In this document: piece by piece, positions 54,395-64,000 of the stretch
Position numbering within the stretch: the first letter of the stretch is position 1
How the letters are laid out: the number at the start of each line of letters is the position of its first letter
Source: Triangularia verruculosa
Taxonomy: Eukaryota > Ascomycota > Sordariomycetes > Sordariales > Podosporaceae
Reading direction: 5' to 3'
NCBI GenBank assembly: GCA_033296885.1
Contig: MU863981.1
Span: 1-64,000 of the forward strand
DNA length: 64,000 nucleotides
The notes under the pieces: model-generated
Seen by the model: the letters and a program-made list of their open reading frames with translations, nothing else
The model's database searches: none
What the model was told of the DNA's origin: nothing
Made by a program: the position numbers and the translations under genes

Positions 54395-55838
54395 ATGAAT
54401 CGGATTCAAAAACTCACAGCCCTCTGCGGCCTCATATTATCGCTCTCCAATAGAGCTCTCGCAGGCTTCGACTCCTCAGCCTCAAACAACATCGCTGTCT
54501 ACTGGGGTAAGTCTTTGCTCTGATCTACTCACTCAATCGCTCTCTACCTTACTGACCACCGAACTCCAGGTCAAAACTCCATCAACCGCGCTTCCGGTGG
54601 GCAGCAACGTCTCTCATTTTACTGCGCCGATAGTCCCATCAACATTATTCCCATGGCCTTCCTCTACGAAATCAAGAATCCCGCCACGACCATCAACTTT
54701 GCCAACGCGGGCGACAATTGCACCGCCATCTCTGGCAGCCAGATCCTCTCCTGCCCTCAGATTGAAGAAGACATCCAGACGTGTCAATCCGCCCACAACA
54801 AGTCGCTTCTCTTGTCGATCGGCGGAGCGACGTACACCGAGGGCGGGTTCACCTCGCCCGCTGAGGCTATCTCCTTCGCTGGCACAGTATGGTCGATGTT
54901 TGGCCCCAAGAACTCATCTTCTTCCGTCGAGCGACCTTTTGGAGAGGCTGTCATTGATGGATTCGACATCGACCTGGAGGCGGGATCACAACACATGATT
55001 GACTTTGTCGGAGAGCTGCGGAGACTGATGGATGCCGACACGACAAAGAAGTATTACCTGTCGGGGGCCCCGCAGTGTTTCTTCCCGGATGCTGCCATGG
55101 GAGATTTGATGGATGAGGTCCCTTTCGACTTTGTCAACGTGCAGTTCTACAACAATGATTGTGGGGTAATCAACTGGAGGTCTGGAGGGGCCACACAAGA
55201 CAAGTTCAACTTTGATATCTGGGATAAATGGGCCAAGGGGCAGAGCAAGAACAAGGATGTAAGGGTGCTGCTGGGAATTCCTGGAAGCGCGATGGCGGGA
55301 GGGGGTTATGTCAGTGGCGATGCGTTGAGGGGAGTGATTGAGTATTCAAAGCAGTTTGGGAGCTTTGGAGGGGTTATGATGTGGTAAGTGAGACCTATCT
55401 CGGGGTTGGAGATCATGACGAGGCTAGATAACATGAGCTAACAGAAGTAACAGGGACATGTCGCAAGTGTATGGAAACGCTGGCTTTCTGGACAGTATCT
55501 CGGCGGCCTTGGGGAGCGCCAGTCAGCCATCTGGTCAACCAATCAGCCAATCACTCAGTCAGTCAACCGGCCAGTCAACCAGTTGGCTCTCTAATCAGCC
55601 ATCTTTTGTCACTGTTACCACTGTCGTAACCGTCAACGTGACTAATACTGTGTTTCCGAGCGAATTGGCCCTTCTGGCAACGACTTCTACCGAGAATGCC
55701 ATCATCACATCAGCGTTGACTGAGACCTTAGTGCCTCAATGGGGACGGTGCGGTGGATCGAGTTATTCAGGGGCGACATCTTGTGTACCTCCATATCAAT
55801 GCGTCTACGTGGGTGATTGGTGGTCAGACTGCCGGTAG
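54395..55838 (+). CDS. Secreted class III chitinase (GH18) with CBM1
   Basis: Three exons, 54395-54506, 54570-55383 and 55454-55838, giving 436 aa. Introns are 63 and 70 nt, both with GTAAGT donors. Splicing restores IAVYWGQNS and GGVMMWDMS, two hallmarks of class III chitinases. A signal peptide (LTALCGLILSLSNRALA) is cleaved near residue 23. The catalytic motif DGFDIDLE is intact near residue 195, with Glu as proton donor. LLLSIGGAT lies near 150 and VNVQFYNNDC near 255. A Ser/Gln-rich linker (QPSGQPISQSLSQSTGQST) follows the catalytic domain, then a Thr/Val-rich stretch. The C-terminal CBM1 is QWGRCGGSSYSGATSC through WWSDCR, which binds crystalline polysaccharide. The enzyme acts outside the cell on chitin of its own wall, other fungi or insects. 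Confidence 0.92.
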
Positions 55839-58413
55839 CGGGGAAGCGAACCGCGAAAAGAGCTGGAGTGGCGAGATGTCTGAAGGATCTTTTTCATCGA
55901 TCACGATTATGGCGCCATCTTGTACGTTTGCTGAGATATAGGTTGGGATATTTGGGTCGTTTGGGGACCGAGGATGCAATGCTTTTCCAGCTTGCATTAC
56001 AAAATAAAAGAAAACGGAAGATGGAATATGGCTTACACTTTTTTGTCAGTTCTTTCTGTTCAAGTTGCGTTTGATGTACTTATCTTCATGACCTTCTTCT
56101 GAAATCCTACTTTGTTGCCGTTCTTTCCAAACATCCCGATGAAGCCGTTGGCTGGGGGCTTTTAGATGAGGAAAGAAGAGGAGGGAGACAACCTGGGAAA
56201 GACTGTCTGAGTTGGCAACCACGATTCCACGACTCCCGTGCGTGGCTGCCGTGGATTAATCCGGTCACTGCGTCTCCGAGGTTTTGAACCTTGATCCTGG
56301 AGTAATCATCGCCTTGTTTCGACTATTCTCCGTAATTTGTGCGCCTAGAAGCTTTCGGACCATCTTTCTGCTTTACTCTTGTCAGAACCTTGGCCCTTCT
56401 CTTTCACTCTCGTCTTCTACATTCTGTCACTCGCTTATAACTGCCCATCTCTCTCAGAGGCCAAGTAGAAGACGGCCTGTATAGGTAGCTGTTACACCAT
56501 GCCGTTATCGGGCATCCATGCCAGATTGCCTCACACCCTTTTCTGATTCCAACACGACGCTCGACAGGCACACCGATCCGACAACTCCCACACCATCATG
56601 CTCGATCACCAACCAGCTCTCGCTTCTCGAACTTTCCGGTCTCTCGATTGGAGGACAGCTACGGAGCTACGGTAGTAACCAGGGCGTTCCTCCGCTTGGC
56701 GCAGAATTGCAACCAACTTATCTCCAACCAGGGGTTCCCCAACTCGAACCAACTCGGTACGGATCTGGGTCCGCACAGCTCGACCCCTGTTTTCTTGAGC
56801 TCATATCTCTTCTTGGACATGACACCCGTCCTCTCCGCCCGGGATGTGGGCAGCCACCCCCATCCGCAACTTTTTCTTCACTTTTGTCCCCTGCCCCCGC
56901 ATTCCTCGATTTTAGCCTCGGTGAGACGCGGTTGACTTTACCCCCGATCCCGTCTCTCGCTAAGGCTGGAAGTGCGTCGACGCCATATCTGTAGTACAGC
57001 TCAACGCCACCACCGGGTAGCATTATTCGACACTTGCTTGGACGAGAGGAAGCGAAAATATGGGGAAAATCTGCTCCCCACGTCGGATCGTCGCAGAGCC
57101 AGCCTCGCCTCGCCAAATCGGCAGGTTCCGCTCCCCTCGAGCTAGATCGCATGAGGTTATGGTGATGACGACGCCAACGGGTGGCAATCCGCTCTAGAGT
57201 TGTGTCCAGCCATCTTGGCTACATTGACTACATTGCCAACCACGGAGACATATGCCAAACCCTGAAGCCATCGGACCTCTTTCTGTCCTAGCGCTGCGGG
57301 TAAACATCCTCCGTGTCTTCCACGACTCTGCCATGCTTGATTGTATGGCCATCCATCCACCTCGACGGCACCCTGGCGATCCCCTGCCAGTCCTGTTGAG
57401 TGCGTTTCCCCAGGTCCTTGCAACCATGTCGTCCACGCACTGCTCGTCATATACGTCCCGGATAAGCTTATGAAGCTTACGTCGACCTCATATCCCCGAG
57501 GTTGCAGTATCCCCCACAAAGTCCATTGCAGTCTAGATCGCTCCGAGCACAACAAGCATTGGTCATGTCGCCCTACCGGCACTTGGGAGGCTAAAAAGCA
57601 TGCCAAGACCACCTGCCGATACCCCTGAATCAGCTGAGAACCCAACATCAAGAGAGCTCAATAGAGGTCAACAGAGTATGTGTCGAAAAGTAGTGATGTT
57701 GATTCTGATGAAAGCCGCAATTCTGGGCTTTGTGGCCTGGGTGCTCGGCCCGCATGCGATTGACCGGGTTGGCGGAACTATACGTTCTAAGAAAAGCAAA
57801 GATCTCTCTATACAAATTCGCCCGCAGCCGGTTATTTCAACTGACGATATTCGCAGGCCGATCACGACATGCTATGTTGCGGCTAAGCGCCTCTCTCCTG
57901 TTGGGCGGGAAAACGGGCGAAATTGGTCCCGACCTCAGACATTTACCGGGGACGACGTTACGCTTTGCTTTGCGAATCACAAATTGGCTACTCAATATTT
58001 CTGCAGCGAGGGTGTATGTTTGAGTTCCGATTATATTGAGGCTTGCTCTTTCATTTCTACCGCACTCTATGGAACCGCCTCAACGTTGGGCTGCCCGGAC
58101 GTCGAACTACAATCAGGGGAGCCAGTGAGGTGATTCACCAGATTGCCAAAAGTCCTGTTCCCTGGGTTACAATTTCAATATCGAGCATCTTTGGTTCAAC
58201 CGCAGCCAGCCATGGGCGAATATCTCGAGGGTCGTGGCGACATCGTTGCATCGCGATGGCGCATGTGAAGACCCGATGAGGTATCGAGATGAGTATATAA
58301 GCGTGGTGGATGGCACGGGTTGGCAACAGCCTTTTTTCTAGACAGGCTCATCAACTTCTCACTTACTTGGGTAGCAAGTTTCAGCTTCTAGGAACAGTCC
58401 CTAAGTCGTCACG
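55839..58413. other. 2.6 kb intergenic region, no supported gene
   Basis: This is the chitinase 3' end and the promoter of the proline-rich gene. The longest frames are plus 56518-56994, plus 57600-58133 and minus 57157-57651. They have no domain, and the plus and minus frames overlap. The 57600-58133 frame has one hydrophobic segment but no other support. Confidence 0.5.
58294..58300 (+). promoter_or_regulatory. TATA box of the proline-rich secreted protein gene
   Basis: TATATAA lies 114 nt before the ATG at 58414, in the usual place. This suggests strong or regulated expression. Confidence 0.6.
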
Positions 58414-59805
58414 ATGACTCGCATTCTCATCACCCTGCTCGCTGCGGCTGCGGCCATCCAGCAGGCTATCGCCCTCCCCATCGCCGACGGCGAGGTCGAC
58501 CTTGTTGGCACTCGTCCTCCCCGCCCGACTGGCCGTCCCACCGGCATCGTTCCCCCGGTCAAGCCCACCACCGAGACCGTAGTCCTCCCGCCCAAGCCCA
58601 CCAAGTCGGTCAAGCCGCCTCCCCCGAAACCGACCAAGAGCGCCGTTCCTCCCAAGCCTACCAAGTCGGTGAAGCCTCCTCCTCCCAAGCCGACCAAGTC
58701 CGTGGTTCCTCATCCCCCGAAGCCCACCAAGCCGGTCAAGCCTACCGAGAGTGTGGCTCACCCTCCTCCTAAGCCTACCAAGCCTGTCGTGACCCGCTCC
58801 GCCCGCCCTCCCCGTCCTACCAAGTCCAAGGCCGCTCGTGATGAGCCCAAGCCTACCCAGCCGGTCCTTCCTCCCAAGCCGACTCGCTCGGTTGAGCTTC
58901 CTCCCAGGCCAACTCGCTCGGTTGAGCTTCCTCCCCGGCCGACCCGCTCCGTTGAGCTCCCTCCCCGGCCAACTCGCTCCGTTGAACTCCCTCCCCGGCC
59001 GACTCGTTCCGTTGAACTCCCTCCCCGGCCGACTCGTTCCGTTGAGCTCCCTCCCAGGCCAACTCGCTCCGTTGAGCTCCCTCCCAGGCCAACTCGCTCC
59101 GTTGAGCTTCCTCCCCGGCCGACCCGCTCCGTTGAGCTCCCTCCCCGGCCGACTCGTTCCGTTGAGCTCCCTCCCAGGCCAACTCGCTCCGTTGAGCTTC
59201 CTCCCCGGCCGACCCGCTCCGTTGAGCTCCCTCCCCGGCCAACTCGCTCCGTTGAACTCCCCCCCAGGCCAACTCGCTCGGTAGAGCTCCCTCCCCGGCC
59301 AACCCGCTCCGTTGAGCTCCCTCCTAGGCCGACTCGCTCCGTTGAGCTCCCTCCTAGGCCGACCCGTTCCGTTGAGCTCCCTCCTAGGCCAACCAACCCC
59401 CCCGTCTTGACCCTCACCCGCACTGCTCGCCCCCCTCGCCCGACTCTAACCAGGACCAAGGCTGCTCGTGATGAGCCCAAGCCTACCCGCTCTGTCCGCC
59501 CTCATCCTCCTAAGCCGACCAAGCCAGTCACTCCTCCCAAGCCCACCAAGCCAGTTACTCCTCCCAAGCCCACCAAGACAGTCACTCCTCCTAAGCCGAC
59601 CAAGCCAGTCACTCCTCCCAAGCCCACCAAGACAGTCACCCCCCCCAAGCCTACCAAGACAGTCACTCCCCCTAAGCCTACCAAGACCGTCACTCCCCCT
59701 AAGCCCACCAAGCCCGTCACTCCTCCTAAGCCGACCGTCACACGCAGCGTCCGCCCCCTTCCCACCAAGAGCTTCACCCTCGTCCCGCGCCCCACTCTCG
59801 ACTAA
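58414..59805 (+). CDS. Secreted proline-rich tandem-repeat protein
   Basis: Single exon, 463 aa. A signal peptide (MTRILITLLAAAAAIQQAIA) is followed by a protein almost wholly made of Pro, Lys, Arg, Thr, Val and Ser. Three repeat zones can be seen. Residues 45-135 are irregular PPKPTKSVKP units. Residues 160-329 are 17 tandem decamers of VELPPRPTRS. Residues 370-445 are about 8 octamers of VTPPKPTK. The decamer zone is flanked on both sides by a near-copy block, AARDEPKPT (near 141 and 351), preceded by RPPRPT. No globular domain and no Cys are present. The composition and secretion suggest a cell-wall or extracellular-matrix protein, probably O-glycosylated at Thr and Ser. I do not recognise a named family. 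A TATA box lies 114 nt upstream. Confidence 0.85.
   Translation: MTRILITLLAAAAAIQQAIALPIADGEVDLVGTRPPRPTGRPTGIVPPVKPTTETVVLPPKPTKSVKPPPPKPTKSAVPPKPTKSVKPPPPKPTKSVVPHPPKPTKPVKPTESVAHPPPKPTKPVVTRSARPPRPTKSKAARDEPKPTQPVLPPKPTRSVELPPRPTRSVELPPRPTRSVELPPRPTRSVELPPRPTRSVELPPRPTRSVELPPRPTRSVELPPRPTRSVELPPRPTRSVELPPRPTRSVELPPRPTRSVELPPRPTRSVELPPRPTRSVELPPRPTRSVELPPRPTRSVELPPRPTRSVELPPRPTRSVELPPRPTNPPVLTLTRTARPPRPTLTRTKAARDEPKPTRSVRPHPPKPTKPVTPPKPTKPVTPPKPTKTVTPPKPTKPVTPPKPTKTVTPPKPTKTVTPPKPTKTVTPPKPTKPVTPPKPTVTRSVRPLPTKSFTLVPRPTLD
58891..59400 (+). repeat. 17-unit, 30 bp coding tandem repeat (decapeptide)
   Basis: Seventeen exact 30 bp units, each coding VELPPRPTRS except the last, which ends RPTNP. 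Nucleotide differences between the first 16 units are all synonymous. Units 4 and 5 are identical; so are 6, 7 and 10; so are 2, 8 and 11; so are 3 and 12. The pair 2-3 equals the pair 11-12, a sign of block duplication. Confidence 0.95.
59526..59738 (+). repeat. About 8-unit, 24 bp coding repeat (octapeptide)
   Basis: Units of 24 bp code VTPPKPTK with K-P or K-T alternation (TKPV and TKTV). Third-base differences between units are common. It lies near the C-terminus of the proline-rich protein. Confidence 0.85.
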
Positions 59806-60736
59806 GTTGAGGAGCCGTGGGCAACCTCATCTATGGAAATAGAAGAGGCATGAGAAAAGGTGGTGGTCATGAGATTTGAAAAGATTGAAAGAAGAAGAGG
59901 TGTGTCAAAGTGATGATTTGTTATGTACGGACCTTACCTACACTATGATTCTTTTGGGGATAGGAGATTGAAACGAAAGAGTGTCTGAACTTGTGTGTGT
60001 GTGTGTGTGTTTTTTTTTTTTTTTCTTTTTTTTTTTTTTGGAGAGGAAGACAGACTCGATTTTGACAAAACACAAAAGAAACATTGCCATAGCTTGGTTT
60101 TTTTTTTTTTTTTTGGTGCTGCACGATGAGCTGGTTCTTGTTAGCTGGTCAGTTAGGTAGTTTAGCTGTGTAGGTACCTAGCTGAATTTTATTAGATTTT
60201 GTGTGTGCTTGTGAGAGAGTTTTGAGTTTTTCGAGTTTGGAATGTGAACTTAAGAGTGTGTGTATGCCAACCGGGGGTCGTAGTGATGAGTGGATGGAGT
60301 AGGTATCTTGGCTCTTCTATACAGGTAGTCTTTGATTGTTACGTGCAAAAGTGTAAATTTGAAAGATGAAATTATGGGGCTTTTAACGCTTAGTGCTGGG
60401 TCTTTTGGCGGTTTGGTTTTGGTAGCCGCGAACCTTTGTTTTGTACAGTACCAGAGTGGGTGGCGTTGAACCCCTTCCTTGTGTGAGACCATCTACCTCT
60501 TTTTCCATCATGTTCCCGAATCTTCAAGACAATGGTGATAGGGCCTATATAGATGCTCAACAGTCAGCTCATTTCTTGTTGGACACCTTTTTGCGGTTCA
60601 CCGATTTACAAAGATGGATACCACCTAATTATCGTCTTTGTTCTACGAAGTTATTTCATATTTTCATGCTCGCCATCACCTCATGACTACATACCAATCA
60701 TAACCCCCCCACTAGCAAGCAACTCCTACCTATCAC
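59806..60736. other. Convergent 3' flanks with GT and T tracts
   Basis: This 931 nt lies between the proline-rich gene and the membrane protein gene. It holds a (GT)n run at 59992-60010, T tracts at 60010-60024 and 60026-60039, and another T tract at 60098-60114. No gene is supported. Confidence 0.55.
59992..60039. repeat. (GT)n followed by poly-T tracts
   Basis: About nine GT units run into 15 T, one C and 14 T. A second tract of 17 T lies at 60098-60114. These sit in the 3' flank of the proline-rich gene. Confidence 0.9.
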
Positions 60737-62395
60737 CTATAATCCTGCCCCCTCCCCCACCTCCTCGCCATCGTCTCGGGTGCCATCAACACTACTACTC
60801 GCATCATCCTCCACGTCACAAGCCACAAGCGTAATCGAGTCTGAGCTCTCCCTCCTCGACCGGGGCGGGCGCGAAGCTGCGATAACTTGCTCATAGTTCA
60901 TCTCGTTGCTGCCATGCCCATCACCCAGCCTTGCTTCGGGTGCTCCTCCTCCTGGCCTCCCTCCTATCTGGCTGACATCACCACCACCCAACCCCCCCTC
61001 CGCTTCAACATCCCTCTCCACCCCGGGGCTCGCGGCAGCAGGAGTGATATCAACGCTGTACACCCCCATCGCGTCGTCCAGTACATCAACCCCCCTTCTT
61101 CTTCTTCTCCCTCCACAGGCTCTCGGTGGGGCGTGAGCAAAGTAATTGTACAGCTCTGCTCCGGTGTACGCTGGTGGTGGTGGTCCTCTGTTGATGTGCT
61201 GCCAACTGCGGTTGTTGACGAGTGTTTCGTTCGTGTTGTTGTTGTTGACAGTGTCAAGGGCGCAATTGTCCAGGGGCGAGCCGTACATCGTCGTCAGTAT
61301 TGTTCCAGCGGTTGTTGTTGTTGTCGTTGTTGTAGCAGAAGTTGCCGATCGTGTCAATGGCGAGGTGCTGCTGCTGCTGTTGCTACTACTCCTACTAGTA
61401 ATGGGGAACGACGACGAGGCGAGGCGTGTGCGGCGGGATTTCTTGATGACTTTACCCAGTAGCTCGGCTAGGTTCATCTTCGATGTAGAGTTTGGAGAGG
61501 TAGACTAGTGGGTGAGCTTGCATGTAACCTTTTTTGCTGTTGCTGAAGTGTGTTGTTAGTGTATCAATCGGTGAAGGGTTGGGTACTTAGGTAAGGAGGG
61601 GGCAGACTTACAGAGCATCGTCATCCCAAAACATCAAGACGATAATCAGGACGTCAAGTAAAAAGGAAACAAACACCATCAGCAAGTTGAATCTATACGC
61701 CAGCTCATACTTTGTCAGCGTGTTGGCGATTAGCTTCGTCCGGACCATGTAAATGAAGTACACGTCGAGGCAGCAGGCGATGATCAGGAACAGGATCTTT
61801 TCGGTTCTGCCCCAGTGCTTGTTGAGGGTGATGAACGTCTGGCTGATTTGGAGACGAGCTGGGACCCAGATGCAGAAAACGCTGATGTTAATGAGGCCTA
61901 CTACGAGACCTACGCCGAGTTTGAGGCGGCGGGCGTCGTCGTGGTTGTAGATGAGGAGCGAGGCGCGGTTGCAGAGGATTTGGGTGAGGCATTGGATCTG
62001 TTGCGGGAAAATTTAGTTTGTCAGTGAGAACTGATGATGAAGGTGTGTGTGTGTTTTTACGGTATGTGGCGCACCTGGATTGTCCATAGAATGCCTACGT
62101 AGTTAGTGGCACCGTTCTTCAAGACGGCAGTAAAGAATGGGAAAAAAGGTCAACGGGTATAACTTGCGGATACCAAAAAAGAGCCAAAAGGAAGCCGGCG
62201 AGGTCCAGAAAGTGGCCGCTGGGATGGGTTGGTTTGTACCACGGAGGGACGAGGGTTCCCATGTCGACTTACCTGGTCATTATATTCGCAGACTTTGAGT
62301 CGGTCGTCTTCGTGCCTGGCTTTCAAGCTGGCAGCGCGATGGTGTTTTCGGCAACCGTCTTGGTCACTGAAAATGAATGCTGATAAAGATTCCAT
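60737..62395 (-). CDS. Fungal polytopic membrane protein with an apparent frameshift
   Basis: Modelled exons on the minus strand: 62395-62273, 62116-62075, 61997-61612 and 61542-60737. Intron 2 (77 nt) and the donors of exons 1 and 3 (GTAAGT) are good; the GAAG acceptor of intron 1 is weak. Spliced protein has at least four hydrophobic helices: VGILWTIQIQCLTQILC, LGVGLVVGLINISVFCIW, ILFLIIACCLDVYFIYMV and FNLLMVFVSFLLDVLIIVLMF. The pattern matches an uncharacterised fungal integral-membrane family I recall, without a name. In exon 4 the frame reads HPLVYLSKLYIE, then goes on to a stop at 61452. The next frame continues at once with MNLAELLGKVIKKSRR and stays open for 246 codons. One extra G near 61478 explains this. 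Without it the protein would have 451 residues; as written it has 213. Confidence 0.6.
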
Positions 62396-62905
62396 GAGTG
62401 CCAGGTTCCACGAGCCTTCCAATGCAGTCGGTCCCTTAAAATGTCGGATGGCGCGAGGCCAAGGCGCTGGGACATCAAGGCGCCCGAGGGCCGTGCAGAA
62501 GGCATCACAAGGTCTAGACACGTCCGAGGCAAGGCCGAGTCACGTCTGCGCAGTGGCCATGTTGTTCCAGCACCAACCAGAAAGATATCGTACGAAAATT
62601 TCCCGGGACTCAACCGTGCCGGTGAGGTCTTGAATTCAAAAAAAAAGCTTAGTCAGTATTACAATTGTGCTATGTTTTCTCACGCCTCAGCACTGTTACG
62701 GCCATCATCTCGTTTTTCACAATGCCAACAGTCCCGGTCTCCACCAGCCCTCCGTGTATCTGGCTGGCGTCATTATGGTGTGACTACCGCCTGGGTGCAC
62801 AGCCCAAACAACACCATGTGTTGTTGCCTCTCTCTCAGCCCATTACCTCCTGTCGCCTTATTCACCCGACAAAACATCCCATCCAGTCTGTGCTGACGGC
62901 GACTC
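62396..62905. other. Intergenic region between membrane protein gene and P450
   Basis: This 510 nt is upstream of the membrane protein gene and downstream of the P450 stop; both are on the minus strand. No separate gene is supported. Confidence 0.55.
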
Positions 62906-64000
62906 TTACACAATCTGGACATGGACGGACGCAGGCCCGTTCTTGGAGTGCGGCACAATACAGTCATGATCGTACTTGAGGTTTTCCTCATAAGTAGTGT
63001 TGACAAGTCTGGCTCTTGGGATGACGCGCATGGCAATCAGGGCAGCCATGAGATACACCTCACAGTACGCCAGGCTCTCACCGATGCACATTCGGCTGCC
63101 CTTGCTGAAGGAAAGCAGAAACTTCTGCAGCTTGTGGTTTGGCTTCCCATCAATCAACCACCGCTCTGGCAGGAAGGCATGGGGATTGGGGAAAAGCTCC
63201 TCGTTGTAGTGGTTGATCATGCTGGTCATGCCAATGGGGGTGCCTCTTGGGATGACCCACTCGGTCTTGCCATCTTGCGATCGGTATACCAAGTCCTCGG
63301 TGCGGGCGATTCTGGCCGATCTGTGCGCGACACCGGGCATCATGCGAAGGGCTTCGTGAACAATGGCCCAGAGATACGGGCGCTGCTCGAGCTCTGCCCA
63401 CTTGATGTTCGTGGGCGTGAGACCCTCGAGGTCATCCATCAACTTTCTGTAAGTGTCGGGCTGCTCCAGAAGCCAAAAGGTGATAATCGAGAGGGTGGTC
63501 GCCGTGGTCTCGGTGCCGGCAAGCAAGAAGCTGAAGCCCTCGCCAGAGAGACGGTACATGGTCATCTCTTCGGGAGGGAGGGTCTTGGACTTGACAAGTT
63601 CGGCAAACAAGCGCCCACCGTCGGGATCATCCAGCGAGGCCTGAATGTAGCCAGGAATGACGACCCCCATCTGGTGCATCACAGCCTTGATATCTTCGCC
63701 CATGTAATTTGCAAAGAGCGGCAAAAGATTCGTCAACTTGCGGCCAAGAGCGTTGTGCCTCATCGTGTAGGCACTATTCATGAAGGAGCTCGTCCAGGAC
63801 GCAAAGTTTGGCAGCCAGTCCTCCTGTTCAATGAAACCCATGGACTTGCCAAATGCATATTGGGAGATAACGTCGGCGGTGAAACAGTTGAAGGCCTCTT
63901 TAATGTCAAAAGGCTCTCTCCCAGCAAAACGCAGCAACTTGTCGACGGTCAAGTGGGCAAAGTCGAGCACCTCCCCCTCGAGCTTGAACATTTGCTGTCG
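62906..64000 (-). CDS. Cytochrome P450, C-terminal part (continues past window)
   Basis: The last 364 codons of a P450, open to the window edge, so the N-terminal membrane anchor and first helices are missing. The I-helix oxygen-binding motif is LLAGTETTATT, and the ExxR of the K-helix appears in VHEALRMMPG. The PERF-like LPERWL and the heme-binding loop SFSKGSRMCIGESLAY with the axial Cys are intact. No intron is visible in this part. The FSKGSRMCIG form and the DLVY/VIPRGTPIGMTS stretch are common in fungal P450s of secondary metabolism (CYP58-like, trichodiene-oxygenase-like), but the substrate cannot be told. It would be ER-bound and use a P450 reductase. Its neighbours in this window do not form a recognisable biosynthetic cluster. 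Confidence 0.92.
   Translation of the reverse strand, partial: RQQMFKLEGEVLDFAHLTVDKLLRFAGREPFDIKEAFNCFTADVISQYAFGKSMGFIEQEDWLPNFASWTSSFMNSAYTMRHNALGRKLTNLLPLFANYMGEDIKAVMHQMGVVIPGYIQASLDDPDGGRLFAELVKSKTLPPEEMTMYRLSGEGFSFLLAGTETTATTLSIITFWLLEQPDTYRKLMDDLEGLTPTNIKWAELEQRPYLWAIVHEALRMMPGVAHRSARIARTEDLVYRSQDGKTEWVIPRGTPIGMTSMINHYNEELFPNPHAFLPERWLIDGKPNHKLQKFLLSFSKGSRMCIGESLAYCEVYLMAALIAMRVIPRARLVNTTYEENLKYDHDCIVPHSKNGPASVHVQIV

Noticed and set aside
57600..58133. 177-codon plus-strand frame with one hydrophobic segment
   Set aside because: No domain, no clear start context or promoter, and it overlaps open frames on both strands. Kept as non-coding.
58758..59480. 240-codon minus-strand frame across the repeat
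   Set aside because: The 30-bp period keeps any stop-free frame open; the sense strand has signal peptide, TATA box and silent-only changes.
1..64000. tRNA, 5S rRNA or transposon genes
   Set aside because: I looked for tRNA B-box (GGTTCGANTCC) on both strands and for long terminal repeats or transposase/RT motifs and saw none. A tRNA scan would be decisive.

Overview
The window reads as nuclear DNA of a filamentous ascomycete, most likely a Sordariomycete and probably Sordariales. The reasons are short introns (48-124 nt, with one of 343 nt) carrying GTAAGT/GTACGT-like donors and CTAAC-like branch sites, genes 0.2-3 kb apart on both strands, and fungal-specific families (Hir3, Chs5-Arf1 binding protein, LaeA-like methyltransferase, DUF7053-like protein, class III chitinase with CBM1). 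Twenty genes are supported; the last, a P450, runs off the right edge. I see no rRNA, tRNA, CRISPR array or intact transposon. Exon boundaries were worked out by hand from frame and splice consensus.

Layout, left to right: a (TC)n microsatellite at the edge; an Msb3/Gyp-like TBC Rab-GAP (-); a 3 kb gap; a small acidic nuclear-type protein (+); two related bHLH transcription factors on the + strand (10.2-11.2 and 13.5-14.9 kb); HIR3 (-), divergent from a Chs5-Arf1 binding protein of the exomer (+); an aldo-keto reductase with two possible start codons (+); a HIT protein (-); RPB12 (+) convergent with the GPN1/NPA3 GTPase (-); a DUF7053-like protein (+); the splicing factor CWF19 (+); RRP3 helicase (-) divergent from the Brix protein SSF1/PPAN (+); an MFSD5-like transporter (-); a small one-TM protein (-); a LaeA-like methyltransferase (+); a 750-residue protein of unknown function (+); a secreted GH18 chitinase (+); a secreted proline-rich repeat protein (+); a polytopic membrane protein with an apparent one-base frameshift (-); and the P450 (-).

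The left and central part, to about 43 kb, is mainly housekeeping: vesicle traffic, histone-gene and chromatin regulation, RNA polymerase subunit and assembly factor, splicing and ribosome biogenesis. Two neighbour pairs are functionally matched: RPB12 with NPA3 (a polymerase subunit beside a polymerase import factor), and RRP3 with SSF1 (two nucleolar ribosome-assembly factors sharing a 252 bp promoter). The right third is more accessory: methyltransferase, unknown lineage-restricted protein, chitinase, repeat-rich secreted protein, frameshifted membrane protein and P450, separated by gaps of up to 2.8 kb.

I found no clear new multi-gene system. The observations most worth a second look are the 17-unit, 30-bp coding repeat in which every full unit differs only silently; the frameshift in the membrane protein; a decayed array of about 21 bp units at 50.2 kb; the unknown 750-residue protein; the related bHLH pair; and the likely dual-targeted aldo-keto reductase.
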